A stretch of 64,000 bases of DNA, taken from assembly GCF_001422485.1 (NCBI RefSeq), contig NZ_LMNF01000002.1, positions 817,949 to 881,948 on the forward strand, written 5' to 3'. Every line of letters begins with the position of its first letter. Positions within the stretch are counted from its first letter, which is position 1. Both the position numbers and the translations under genes were made by a program. This DNA comes from Agreia sp. Leaf283. GTDB lineage: Bacteria; Actinomycetota; Actinomycetes; Actinomycetales; Microbacteriaceae. Under the pieces are notes generated by a model. That model worked only from the letters and a program-made list of their open reading frames with translations, searched no databases and had not been told where the DNA came from. Below are positions 50,328 through 58,006 of this stretch, piece after piece.

Positions 50328-51167
50328 TCAGGCTGTCTCCGTACCCTCCAGTCGGTCGGCAGCGAGAATTCGTAGTCGCTCCGCGCGACGAGCCCGTTGT
50401 CTTGGTGGGTCCGCGATGGGCGCCGACATCTGGAGCTGGCGCGTATACGGGTGCTGCGGCGCGGTCGCGACCTGATGGGCGTCGCCAATTTCGACGATGC
50501 GCCCTCCTCGTAGAACGGCGATCCGGTCACTGATGGCGTGGACAACACCGAGATCGTGGCTGATGAACAAGTAGGCGACGCCCGTGTCTTTCTGCAGGTC
50601 GCGCAGGAGCGTGAGAACGCGAGCCTGGGTCGTTACGTCGAGAGCACTGGTCGGCTCGTCGCAGACGATGACTGCAGGGTCCATGGCCAGCGCACGGGCT
50701 ATAGCAATGCGCTGCCGTTGCCCGCCGGAGAACTCGCGCGGGTACCGTGATCCCGAGTCGCCCGGCATGCCCACCGCGTCAAGTAGTTCACGAACGCGAG
50801 TCTTGCCCTCGGAGACTCCCGCAGCGCGAAGAGGCTCGACAAGGATACTTTCGATCGTCATGGACGGATTGAGCGATGAATACGGGTCTTGGAAGATGAC
50901 CTGGATGTCTCGGGCGACCTGTCGTCGACGCTGGCGGCTGATGTTGCTGATCTCTTGATCGCGGAATCGGATGGTTCCGCCTGTGACCGGTGCCAGGCCG
51001 AGGATTGCCCGACCAATGGTGGTCTTGCCGGAGCCTGACTCGCCAACCAGACTTACCGTCTCACCGGCCCGCAAGTTGAGCGAGACGTCTTCAATAACGG
51101 TCTTTCCACCCCGGCGGCCGCCGTAACGAACGACCAGATCCTTGATCTCGAGCAGGTTCTCACTCAT
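50328..51167 (-). CDS. Opp/Dpp-type ABC transporter ATP-binding protein (DppF-like)
   Basis: 279 residues. Walker A GESGSGKTT near residue 39, signature SGGQRQRIAIARAL near 145, Walker B VIVCDEPTSALDV near 165, and the oligopeptide-group C-terminal segment HPYTRQLQMSAPIADPP. The ATG overlaps the stop of the permease-ATPase fusion by 8 bases. In this locus the importer most likely takes up oligosaccharides or glycosides rather than peptides. Confidence 0.93.
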   Translation of the reverse strand: MSENLLEIKDLVVRYGGRRGGKTVIEDVSLNLRAGETVSLVGESGSGKTTIGRAILGLAPVTGGTIRFRDQEISNISRQRRRQVARDIQVIFQDPYSSLNPSMTIESILVEPLRAAGVSEGKTRVRELLDAVGMPGDSGSRYPREFSGGQRQRIAIARALAMDPAVIVCDEPTSALDVTTQARVLTLLRDLQKDTGVAYLFISHDLGVVHAISDRIAVLRGGRIVEIGDAHQVATAPQHPYTRQLQMSAPIADPPRQRARRAERLRILAADRLEGTETA

Positions 51168-52953
51168 CGTCAGCCTCTTTCAGTTCGACGGTGCGCGAGG
51201 ACACCAGGAGATCTTTGGTGTACTGATCGTGCGGGGCTGCGAATAGCGAGTCGACGTCATTGCTTTCAATGATTCGACCGTCTTTCATCACACTGACGGT
51301 GTCGCAGATGTCTGCGACAACGCCGAGGTTGTGCGTGACGATAATCATGGCCATCCCCCGTTCCCTGCTGAGTTCTCGAAGGAGTTCTAGAACGTCCGCT
51401 TGCACGGTCACATCCAGAGCAGTTGTCGGCTCGTCGGCGACGATCAGATGAGGTTTAGTCGCCACGGCGCCGCAGATCAGCACGCGTTGTGCCATGCCAC
51501 CGGAGATCTCGTGCGGGTAGAGACTCATGACCCGTTCCGCATCCTGGATACCTACGCGGGTGAGGAGGTCGAGCAGCTCCCGGCGAGCCTGCGCCTTCGA
51601 GACACCAGTCGATGCGCGGAGCCCATAAATGAGCTGGGCGCCGATCGTGAATGACGGATCGAGATTCGACATGGGCTCCTGCGGCACATACGCGATACCA
51701 CGACCGCGGGCCCGGCGCATGCGCATCTTGTCCGCAAGAAGGTCGCGGCCCTCGAAGAAGACACTGCCGCCTAGAACTACCGCTTCGCGCGGCAGAATGC
51801 CGAGCGTCGAGAATGCGAGCTGCGACTTTCCTGACCCGGATTCGCCCACGAGGCCGTGGATTTCGCCTTTTCGAACATCGAGGTCTACGCCGTGAACCAC
51901 GGGGCGTACGTCATCGGCAGATGTCGGGTAGCCGATCCGCAGATTGCGGATTGAGAGAATGACGTCCTGCGCCGGAGTTAGGTCATTTACGCCAGCAACT
52001 CGCTCGTCCTGTGCCGACATCATCAAAGAACGTCGTCTGGCGCCTTTGAGCACCGCACTGCGGTTCGAGGCCTGGAGCGTGTCGCGCAGAGCATTACCCA
52101 GCAGCACGAATGACAGGATCGTCAGGCTGATAAGAATCGAAGGCCAGATGACGTTGGCTGGGTTTGTGTACAGGTTGTTGAACGCTTCCTGGAGCACTCG
52201 ACCCCAGGATGGTGCCGAGGGGTCACCGAGTCCGAGGAAGTCGACTCCGGCGAGAATTGCGACGGCTGTAGCGAGCACGAACGAGCTCTGGACAATGACT
52301 GGCGCCCGCACAGCCGACAGCACATGCCGACCGATGATTCGCGCATCAGAAAGTCCGACGACCTTGGCGGCATCGATGTAGAGCTCGGACCGAACCGAGA
52401 TGACAACGGAGCGGACCAGTCGGTAGAACGACGGGGCGACGATGACGCCGAATACAGCCATGGCGACGGGGATGTTCGGGCCAGTCAGCGCATACAGCGC
52501 GATCAGCAAGACGATTCCCGGGAGCGACATGATCACGTCTGAGACGAAGTTCACGACGGTCTCGAACTTGCCGCGATAGAAACCGGCGAGTAGTCCGAAT
52601 GTGAGCCCCAAGACCAGGGAGACCCCCAAGACGAGCAGGCAGGCGATGATGGTCTGCTGCGTTCCCCACATGAGGCGCGAGAGGATATCGCGACCTGAGG
52701 CGTCGGCGCCGAAGAAGTGACCGTCGGTGAAAGGTGCCGCGTTGGTAGCCGCAAGGTCTGTCGCGTTCGGCGAGAATGGCGCAAGCCACGGCGTGGTGAT
52801 CGCGATGAAGACAATAAGAAACAGGAAGGCAATGCTGACGGACGCGAAAGGATTCGCGAGCAATGATCGCAGCGGTGAGCGGCGGACACGTTCGCCGGTG
52901 ATTGCTGCGGTGCCGTCTGCAGCAGGGTCGAGTTCGTGCTGATCGATGGTCAT
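51160..52953 (-). CDS. Fused ABC permease (DppC) and ATPase (DppD)
   Basis: 597 residues joining two proteins that are usually separate. Residues 1-290 are the DppC-type permease: FADASGRDILSRLMWGTQQT-like region (GADASGRDILSRLMWGT near 82), AAKVVGLSDARIIGRHVLSA as the EAA loop, and six membrane spans. After a linker (about 300-330) comes the ATPase: Walker A GESGSGKSQ near 366, signature SGGMAQRVLICGAV near 475 and Walker B LIVADEPTTALDVT near 497. The frame is open through the joint with no sign of a frameshift. Such fusions are known in some actinobacterial Opp systems. It overlaps its neighbours on both sides by 4-8 bases. Confidence 0.92.
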   Translation of the reverse strand: MTIDQHELDPAADGTAAITGERVRRSPLRSLLANPFASVSIAFLFLIVFIAITTPWLAPFSPNATDLAATNAAPFTDGHFFGADASGRDILSRLMWGTQQTIIACLLVLGVSLVLGLTFGLLAGFYRGKFETVVNFVSDVIMSLPGIVLLIALYALTGPNIPVAMAVFGVIVAPSFYRLVRSVVISVRSELYIDAAKVVGLSDARIIGRHVLSAVRAPVIVQSSFVLATAVAILAGVDFLGLGDPSAPSWGRVLQEAFNNLYTNPANVIWPSILISLTILSFVLLGNALRDTLQASNRSAVLKGARRRSLMMSAQDERVAGVNDLTPAQDVILSIRNLRIGYPTSADDVRPVVHGVDLDVRKGEIHGLVGESGSGKSQLAFSTLGILPREAVVLGGSVFFEGRDLLADKMRMRRARGRGIAYVPQEPMSNLDPSFTIGAQLIYGLRASTGVSKAQARRELLDLLTRVGIQDAERVMSLYPHEISGGMAQRVLICGAVATKPHLIVADEPTTALDVTVQADVLELLRELSRERGMAMIIVTHNLGVVADICDTVSVMKDGRIIESNDVDSLFAAPHDQYTKDLLVSSRTVELKEADDE

Positions 52954-53891
52954 TTGATTCTCGACTTCGGGTTGAGGATTCCGACGAACAGGTCGGCGAG
53001 GAAATTGACGACGAGGATGAGGATCATTGCGAAGATCACGGTGCCCATCACCATGGGAACGTCTCCCGCCTGTGCAGACAGGTTGGCGAGCTGACCTACG
53101 CCGGGGAGGGCGAACACCGACTCGATGAACAGTGCGCCGCCCAGGAGTCCCAACGTGGTCAAGCTGAGGACGATCAAACCCGGACCCGCGGCATTACGCA
53201 GCACGTGCCTGAATACGATGGCGCGCTCTGAAATACCTCTGGACCGGAGTGTGCGGACGTAGTCCTGAGAAAGGGCGTCGGACACAGATCCGCGAAATTG
53301 CGAGGCGGCGTTGGCGATCGTGCCGATGAGAAGAGCTGTGACGGGAAGAGTCAGAGACCAAAGCCACCCCTGCGGGTCGTCTGTAATCCGGATGTAGCCC
53401 GTAGCCGGATAAAGAGGTATCGAGATCGCGAAAGCGAAGATGAGGGCAATAGCGATGATGAAGCCGGGGACAGCGGCGCCGAGAACAGCGATGAACTGGA
53501 CGAGCTTGTCGACCCAGCCGCCATAGAGGGCGGCTGTGACACCGAGGATGACACTGATCACGGCGGTCAAGATGATGGTCAGGATGATGAGGGACAGAGT
53601 GACCGGTGCCCGGTTTGCCATTGCGTCCGTGACCGGTTGGCCGGTGAGGAACGAGGAGCCAAGGTCTCCTCGGACGGCACCGGCCAGCCAGCTGAAGTAT
53701 TGCTCGTAGAGGGGGCGGGTAAGCCCCAACTCTGCAGCGCGCGCTGCTACCTGCGTGTCCGTTGCCGTCGGTCCCAGGACCGCTCGTGCAATACCGATGC
53801 CATCGCTGAACATCAGGCAGTAGGTGGCAAAGCTCACGACGAGCAGAACACCGACCGCGCGGACAAGATTGAGCAGGAGAGTGCGGAACAT
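52950..53891 (-). CDS. Opp/Dpp-type ABC transporter permease (DppB-like)
   Basis: 313 residues, six membrane spans. The N-terminal span (LVRAVGVLLVVSFATYCLMF) and periplasmic loop with AAELGLTRPLYEQYFSWLAG are typical, and the EAA loop reads SDALSQDYVRTLRSRGISER near residue 215. It pairs with the permease half of the fusion protein. Its start lies 19 bases after the binding-protein stop. Confidence 0.92.
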   Translation of the reverse strand: MFRTLLLNLVRAVGVLLVVSFATYCLMFSDGIGIARAVLGPTATDTQVAARAAELGLTRPLYEQYFSWLAGAVRGDLGSSFLTGQPVTDAMANRAPVTLSLIILTIILTAVISVILGVTAALYGGWVDKLVQFIAVLGAAVPGFIIAIALIFAFAISIPLYPATGYIRITDDPQGWLWSLTLPVTALLIGTIANAASQFRGSVSDALSQDYVRTLRSRGISERAIVFRHVLRNAAGPGLIVLSLTTLGLLGGALFIESVFALPGVGQLANLSAQAGDVPMVMGTVIFAMILILVVNFLADLFVGILNPKSRIK

Positions 53892-53910
53892 AGTTGGGGC
53901 CTACCGCCGG

Positions 53911-55434
53911 TTACTTGGTCTGGAAGTCGCGCAGCAGCGGGTGCAGTGCGGCGAAGTCAGACTCGGTGGGAATGGAGATGTCCGGGTTGTACACGTAGAA
54001 CCCGTCCGGGTACGCCATCGGCACGAACCATGCCTGGTCGATGATGTACTGGTTGATTTCCTTCTGGGCCGAGACTCGTTCTTCGTCCGTTCCGGTCAGG
54101 ACCTTCTGCCACAGTGCGTCGACTGTCGCGTCCGGCTGGTGCTCGACGTTCCAGATGCCGTCCGTCAGAACGTAGTCCTTAATGTCCTGGAGCGACTCGC
54201 CGTAGTTGCCGAGCTGCCAGAGCGGCACGGGGTACTCGCCACTGAGAAGGTCGGTGATGGCGTCCGGTCCGGTCAGGTTGACCTGCTCGACCTTGATGTT
54301 GAGCTGGGCGAGCTGCTCTGTGATGTACGGGAACAGGAGATCGTGATTCTGTCCTTCAAAGAACGGTATCTGCAGGGTGAAGCCATCTGCATAGCCGGCT
54401 TCGGCCATGAGCGCTTTGGCAGCGTCGACGTCGTAGGGGTACGGGTCTTCCGTCAGGTCATCCAGGTACGCATCGCTACCGACACGGAAGATCTGATAGG
54501 CGGGATCGGCGAAACCTCGGTACAGCTGCTCGGAGATCGCGTCACGGTCGAAGACCATGTTCATGGCCTGTCGCACGCGGACGTCGCCGAGTGCTGGGAT
54601 CTTTTCTCCGTTGTGATCGGTGATGAGAAGACGAGTCGTGACACCGCGAAGAGTCACAACCTCCATGCCCGAGCTCTTGGCCTCATCGACCGTCGATGCG
54701 TCGGCCAGGATGCCGTCGATCTGCTTCGTCTTGATGGCGTTGATACCTGCCGTGCTGTCGGTGAACACCTTGAGCACGACCTTGTCGAAGGGATACGTTT
54801 CTGCGTCCCAGTAGTCCGGGTTCCTCGTCAAGGTGTACGACGAACCTTGTGTGCTCGCGCCGGCGTCATATATGTATGGACCCGAACCGACAACAGTGGT
54901 GTCCTGCGCATCACCGGCGTAGTACTCCGAGCTAGAGATGTTCGGCTCGCACAGTACAAGATCCAGGGTCGGGATCGGCTGCGGCCAGGTGAGGGTGATC
55001 GTGTTCTCGTCCTCGATGTCGAAAGCGACGTCCGCGAACCGGTCGTTGACCTCTCCCGCGGCAGTAATCGCAGCCTTAACGTCCTCTGCGTCGAAGTCGG
55101 TGCCGTCGGAGAACTTCACTCCTTCCCGCAGCTTCAGCTTGGCAGAACTGCGGTCGTCGTTGTATTCCCACTCGGTTGCCAACTGCGGTGAGGGCTTCCC
55201 CGACGAATCGCAGATCAGGAGGGTGTCCCAAGCCGCATCGGCGAACCATCCTTGATACGCGGGCTGGATTGCGACACCGAGACCGGGTAGGTCGGCAGTC
55301 ATTCCCAGCGTCAGAGTGGATCCGCCTCCGCCTCCGGAGGTCCCGCCGCCGGGCGCGCATCCCGTGAGGGCGACAGCCGAGGCGAGGAGAGAGATCGACA
55401 GCGCCGATATGGCGCGTCGTCGGGTTTTGTTCAT
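53911..55434 (-). CDS. ABC transporter substrate-binding lipoprotein (SBP_bac_5, Opp/Dpp type)
   Basis: 507 residues from the ATG at 55434, with AAAGGAG 5-6 bases upstream; the earlier in-frame Met is not supported. A signal peptide ends in the lipobox LTGC (Cys about 25), followed by a Gly/Ser linker. The body is a cluster C binding protein: KLREGVKFSDGTDFDAEDVK, SSSYTLTRNPDYWDAE-like segment (GSSYTLTRNPDYWD), VRQAMNMVFDRDAISEQLY. This group binds peptides, nickel and also oligosaccharides. It is the first gene of the operon running through GH43, and the operator lies 132 bases upstream. Confidence 0.93.
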   Translation of the reverse strand: MNKTRRRAISALSISLLASAVALTGCAPGGGTSGGGGGSTLTLGMTADLPGLGVAIQPAYQGWFADAAWDTLLICDSSGKPSPQLATEWEYNDDRSSAKLKLREGVKFSDGTDFDAEDVKAAITAAGEVNDRFADVAFDIEDENTITLTWPQPIPTLDLVLCEPNISSSEYYAGDAQDTTVVGSGPYIYDAGASTQGSSYTLTRNPDYWDAETYPFDKVVLKVFTDSTAGINAIKTKQIDGILADASTVDEAKSSGMEVVTLRGVTTRLLITDHNGEKIPALGDVRVRQAMNMVFDRDAISEQLYRGFADPAYQIFRVGSDAYLDDLTEDPYPYDVDAAKALMAEAGYADGFTLQIPFFEGQNHDLLFPYITEQLAQLNIKVEQVNLTGPDAITDLLSGEYPVPLWQLGNYGESLQDIKDYVLTDGIWNVEHQPDATVDALWQKVLTGTDEERVSAQKEINQYIIDQAWFVPMAYPDGFYVYNPDISIPTESDFAALHPLLRDFQTK

Positions 55435-55746
55435 AACAACTCCTTTGTTGGTTTGGGTGTCACTGAGCTGTGAACCCGGGAGGAGAGCCAATCGTGATTG
55501 CAGGGGCTTCGATCTCCGAAGCTGACGCTACGCATAGCAATCTGCCGCGGCAAGAAAACCAGAGACTTTTGCGCAACTCGTCGGGTGTTGCCAAATCGTT
55601 GCAGACGAGCCCGCGCATCAACGCAGTCAGGTCAGCGTCATTCTTTGCTGTCCTCATCGCTTGGTGTGATCAGCCTCGGGTCCGAGCCGGTCTTCGTTCC
55701 TGTAGTAACGTGCCGGAAACAGCCGCCGCACGATCAAAGGAGATAC
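55435..55746. promoter_or_regulatory. Divergent regulatory region between the ABC-GH78-GH43 operon and its LacI gene
   Basis: 312 bases without a gene. It holds the operator copy at 55566-55578, ribosome sites at both ends, and presumably two promoters, of which none stands out. A TGTAGTAACGT stretch near 55702-55712 could be part of the LacI gene promoter. Confidence 0.55.
55566..55578 (+). promoter_or_regulatory. Glycosidase-locus operator, copy 5 (ABC operon and lacI)
   Basis: CTTTTGCGCAACT, core TTGCGCAA at 55569-55576, 12 of 13 bases as in copies 1-3. It lies between the binding-protein gene and the LacI gene and could repress both. Confidence 0.8.
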
Positions 55747-56763
55747 ATGACGGAGCATGGCCCTGACTCTGTCACTTTCGCGATGATCGCGGAAGCCGCA
55801 GGGGTGTCTGTGTCATCCGTGTCGCGGGTGCTTGCCGGTCGCGGTGATCTGAAGCGGCAGACGCGCGAGAAGGTTCTCGAGGCGGCCCGGGCACTGGGAT
55901 ACAACCGCAGTTCGGCCCTCCGGGGCAGACCGGCGACATTGGACCAGCGGCTCATCGAATTGGTGTTGGGCAGCTTCGACGACGCATGGACGAGCGCAGT
56001 GGTTGCCGGTACCAGGCAGGCAGCCTTTCGACTTGGATTCGATCTCGTGCTGACGCTGGAGCGCGACGATCCGTCCGACGATTGGCCGGCTCGCGTCGCA
56101 ATGCGCAAACCCTCCGGAGTGATACTCGGAATCATCCGCCCGACACATAGTCAACTCGACGAACTACGAGGCCTTCGCATCCCCATAGTCCTGCTCGATC
56201 CACGCTCCGACCCCGAGGGCGAACTCGCCAGCGTCGGCACAACCGATTGGCAAGGCGGTTACGACGCCGGGGAACACCTTGCTCAATCTGGAGCCTTGAG
56301 CTTTATCGTCGTGACCGGAGTCCCCGCGTATCGATTCGGCCGCGCACGGGAAGAAGGTTTCCGGGCAGCACTAGCTGAACTGGCTCCGGAGGCCAGCATT
56401 CGGCGCGTCGAAAGTCAGTGGACCAACGCCGCTCCCACGACCGCATTGGTGCGTGCCCTGAAAGAGTCGGCATTACCCGTCGGGGTCTTCGCAGGCAACG
56501 ACGAAATGGCTCTTTCCGTCTATGCCGCGGTCCAGCGATTGGACCTCGCCATTCCCGCAGACGTCCGCATCGTGGGGTTCAATGATGAACCTAGGGCTGT
56601 CGCTGCTACACCGCCGCTGACATCCGTTCGCCAACCGCTCCGAGAGATGGCAGGTCGTGCGGTGGAATTAGTGCGGGAACTCCGAGAACATCAAGACGAC
56701 CAATTCGAGCGAGTGGAGATCCCCTCCCGTCTCATCATCCGCCGGTCCTCGAACCGAGACTGA
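55747..56763 (+). CDS. LacI-family regulator of the glycosidase locus
   Basis: 338 residues with AAAGGAG 6 bases before the ATG. The helix-turn-helix is at residues 10-32 (FAMIAEAAGVSVSSVSRVLA), with the hinge following (EAARALGYNRSSALRGRPAT) and a binding-protein-like sensor domain (IELVLGSFDDAWTSAVVAG; VVTGVPAYRFGRAREEGFRA; PVGVFAGNDEMALSVYAAVQ; RIVGFNDEP). It is the only regulator within the 24-kb locus and adjoins one of five identical operators, so it is the obvious reader of that site. Effector unknown; likely a mono- or disaccharide released by the hydrolases. Confidence 0.92.
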   Translation: MTEHGPDSVTFAMIAEAAGVSVSSVSRVLAGRGDLKRQTREKVLEAARALGYNRSSALRGRPATLDQRLIELVLGSFDDAWTSAVVAGTRQAAFRLGFDLVLTLERDDPSDDWPARVAMRKPSGVILGIIRPTHSQLDELRGLRIPIVLLDPRSDPEGELASVGTTDWQGGYDAGEHLAQSGALSFIVVTGVPAYRFGRAREEGFRAALAELAPEASIRRVESQWTNAAPTTALVRALKESALPVGVFAGNDEMALSVYAAVQRLDLAIPADVRIVGFNDEPRAVAATPPLTSVRQPLREMAGRAVELVRELREHQDDQFERVEIPSRLIIRRSSNRD

Positions 56764-56775
56764 TAGCGCGGCTCG

Positions 56776-56849
56776 TACCCCCACAGGGACTCGAACCCTG
56801 ACTGAAACGATTTTAAGTCGTCTGCCTCTGCCGATTGGGCTATGGGGGC
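56776..56849 (-). tRNA. tRNA with anticodon UAA (predicted Leu), short variable arm
   Basis: A 74-base cloverleaf on the minus strand: acceptor GCCCCCA/TGGGGGT (first pair G-U), D-arm GCC...GGC with GG in the loop, anticodon stem GACGA/TCGTT with loop CTTAAAA, variable loop TCAGT of only five bases, T-arm CAGGG-TTCGAGT-CCCTG, discriminator A. CCA is not encoded. The anticodon reads UUA (Leu), yet leucine tRNAs normally have a long variable arm. It sits 12 bases after the LacI gene and marks the right edge of the glycosidase locus. Confidence 0.9.
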
Positions 56850-56911
56850 CCGGCACCCTCGAGACTACCGAACACTCCCTTGACCGGGGCGCCGAACGGG
56901 TCTAGCTTGTC

Positions 56912-56927
56912 TCTAAACCGGTTTAGA
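56912..56927. promoter_or_regulatory. LacI-type operator before the second sugar module
   Basis: TCTAAACCGGTTTAGA, a perfect 16-bp palindrome with central CG, 26 bases upstream of the LacI gene at 56954. It probably autoregulates the whole operon, because the transport genes overlap the regulator gene. Confidence 0.75.
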
Positions 56928-56953
56928 CCGTCCGACTCGATGAGGAGATCGCG

Positions 56954-58006
56954 ATGCAGGCATCCCGCCCGACGATCGCCGACGTGGCCCGCGCCGCCGG
57001 GGTCAGCAAGGGCCTCGTGTCGTTCGCGCTCAATGACCGCCCGGGGGTGTCGCCCGAGAGCCGCACGCGCATCCTCGCCGCGGCCGAGGAGCTCGGCTGG
57101 TCCCCCAGCGTGCGGGCACGCTCGCTCAGCTCCGACGTGTCGTTCGCGGTGGGGCTCGTCATCGCCCGCGATCCCGAGATCATCGCCGACGACTCCTTCT
57201 TCCCCTCCTTCATCTCGGGCGTCGAACGGGTGCTGGCCCCTCGCGGCCAGTCGCTGGTTCTGAGCGTCGTGGGAGACGAACGCCTCGAAGAGGCCACCTA
57301 CCGCAGGCTCGCGGCCGAGCGCCGCGTCGACGGCGTGATCCTCACCGACCTCAGGGCCGCGGATTCCCGCGTATCCCTGCTGCGAGAGATCGGCCTGCGT
57401 GCCATCTCGCTGGGCCGCACCGACGTCGACGCGAGCGCCATTCCCGCCGTCACCCTCGACGATGCCCCGGCCATCCACGACGCCGTTCGGCACCTCGTGA
57501 GTCTGGGCCACACGCGCATCGCCCATGTCGCGGGCCCGGATCGTCTGCTGCACGCCGCCCGACGCAAGGCGTCGTTCCTGCAGGCCCTCGCGTCGTCGAA
57601 CCTCTCCGCGCCCGACGTCGTCGAGACCGACTTCAGCGCCGCCGACGGCGCGCGCGCCACCGCGGAGCTGCTCGACCGTGCAGAGAGGCCCACAGCGATC
57701 GTCTACGCGAACGACGCGATGGCGATCGCCGGCATCGGCGTGGCCCGGCGCGCCGGCCTCGACGTTCCGCGCGACGTGTCGATCGTCGGCTTCGACGACT
57801 CGGCGATCGGCCGCTACATCGAGCCGGCGCTCACGACGGTGGCGACGGATGCCCGGGGCTGGGGATTCACGGCCGCCGACGCCCTGCTGCGGCTGGTCGG
57901 CGGCGACGAGGTGGGCGACATCGAACTCGCCCCCGCAGAACTGGTGGTTCGGGATTCCACGGCGACGGCGCCGACGGAGACGAACACAGACAGGAGACAA
58001 CGATGA
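56954..58006 (+). CDS. LacI-family regulator of the GH130 sugar module
   Basis: 350 residues; GAGGAGA precedes the ATG. Helix-turn-helix at residues 6-28 (PTIADVARAAGVSKGLVSFA), hinge (AAEELGWSPSVRARSLSSDV) and sensor domain (FAVGLVIARDPEIIADDSFF; RIAHVAGPDRLLHAARRKAS; AIVYANDAMAIAGIGVARRA; SIVGFDDSAIGRYIEPALT). A 16-bp palindrome lies just upstream. Its stop overlaps the binding-protein start (ATGA), an unusual case where the regulator is the first gene of the operon it should control. Confidence 0.92.
   Translation: MQASRPTIADVARAAGVSKGLVSFALNDRPGVSPESRTRILAAAEELGWSPSVRARSLSSDVSFAVGLVIARDPEIIADDSFFPSFISGVERVLAPRGQSLVLSVVGDERLEEATYRRLAAERRVDGVILTDLRAADSRVSLLREIGLRAISLGRTDVDASAIPAVTLDDAPAIHDAVRHLVSLGHTRIAHVAGPDRLLHAARRKASFLQALASSNLSAPDVVETDFSAADGARATAELLDRAERPTAIVYANDAMAIAGIGVARRAGLDVPRDVSIVGFDDSAIGRYIEPALTTVATDARGWGFTAADALLRLVGGDEVGDIELAPAELVVRDSTATAPTETNTDRRQR

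Noticed and set aside
50240-51167. Possible frameshift between GH78 and the ABC ATPase
   Set aside because: The 50-base gap contains a normal stop, start and purine-rich ribosome site; both proteins are complete.
56776-56800. Direct repeat of the tRNA 3' end as an island attachment site
   Set aside because: I looked for the T-arm sequence around 29.7 kb and 34.6 kb and found only short chance matches (for example CAGGGAGTCC near 29754).
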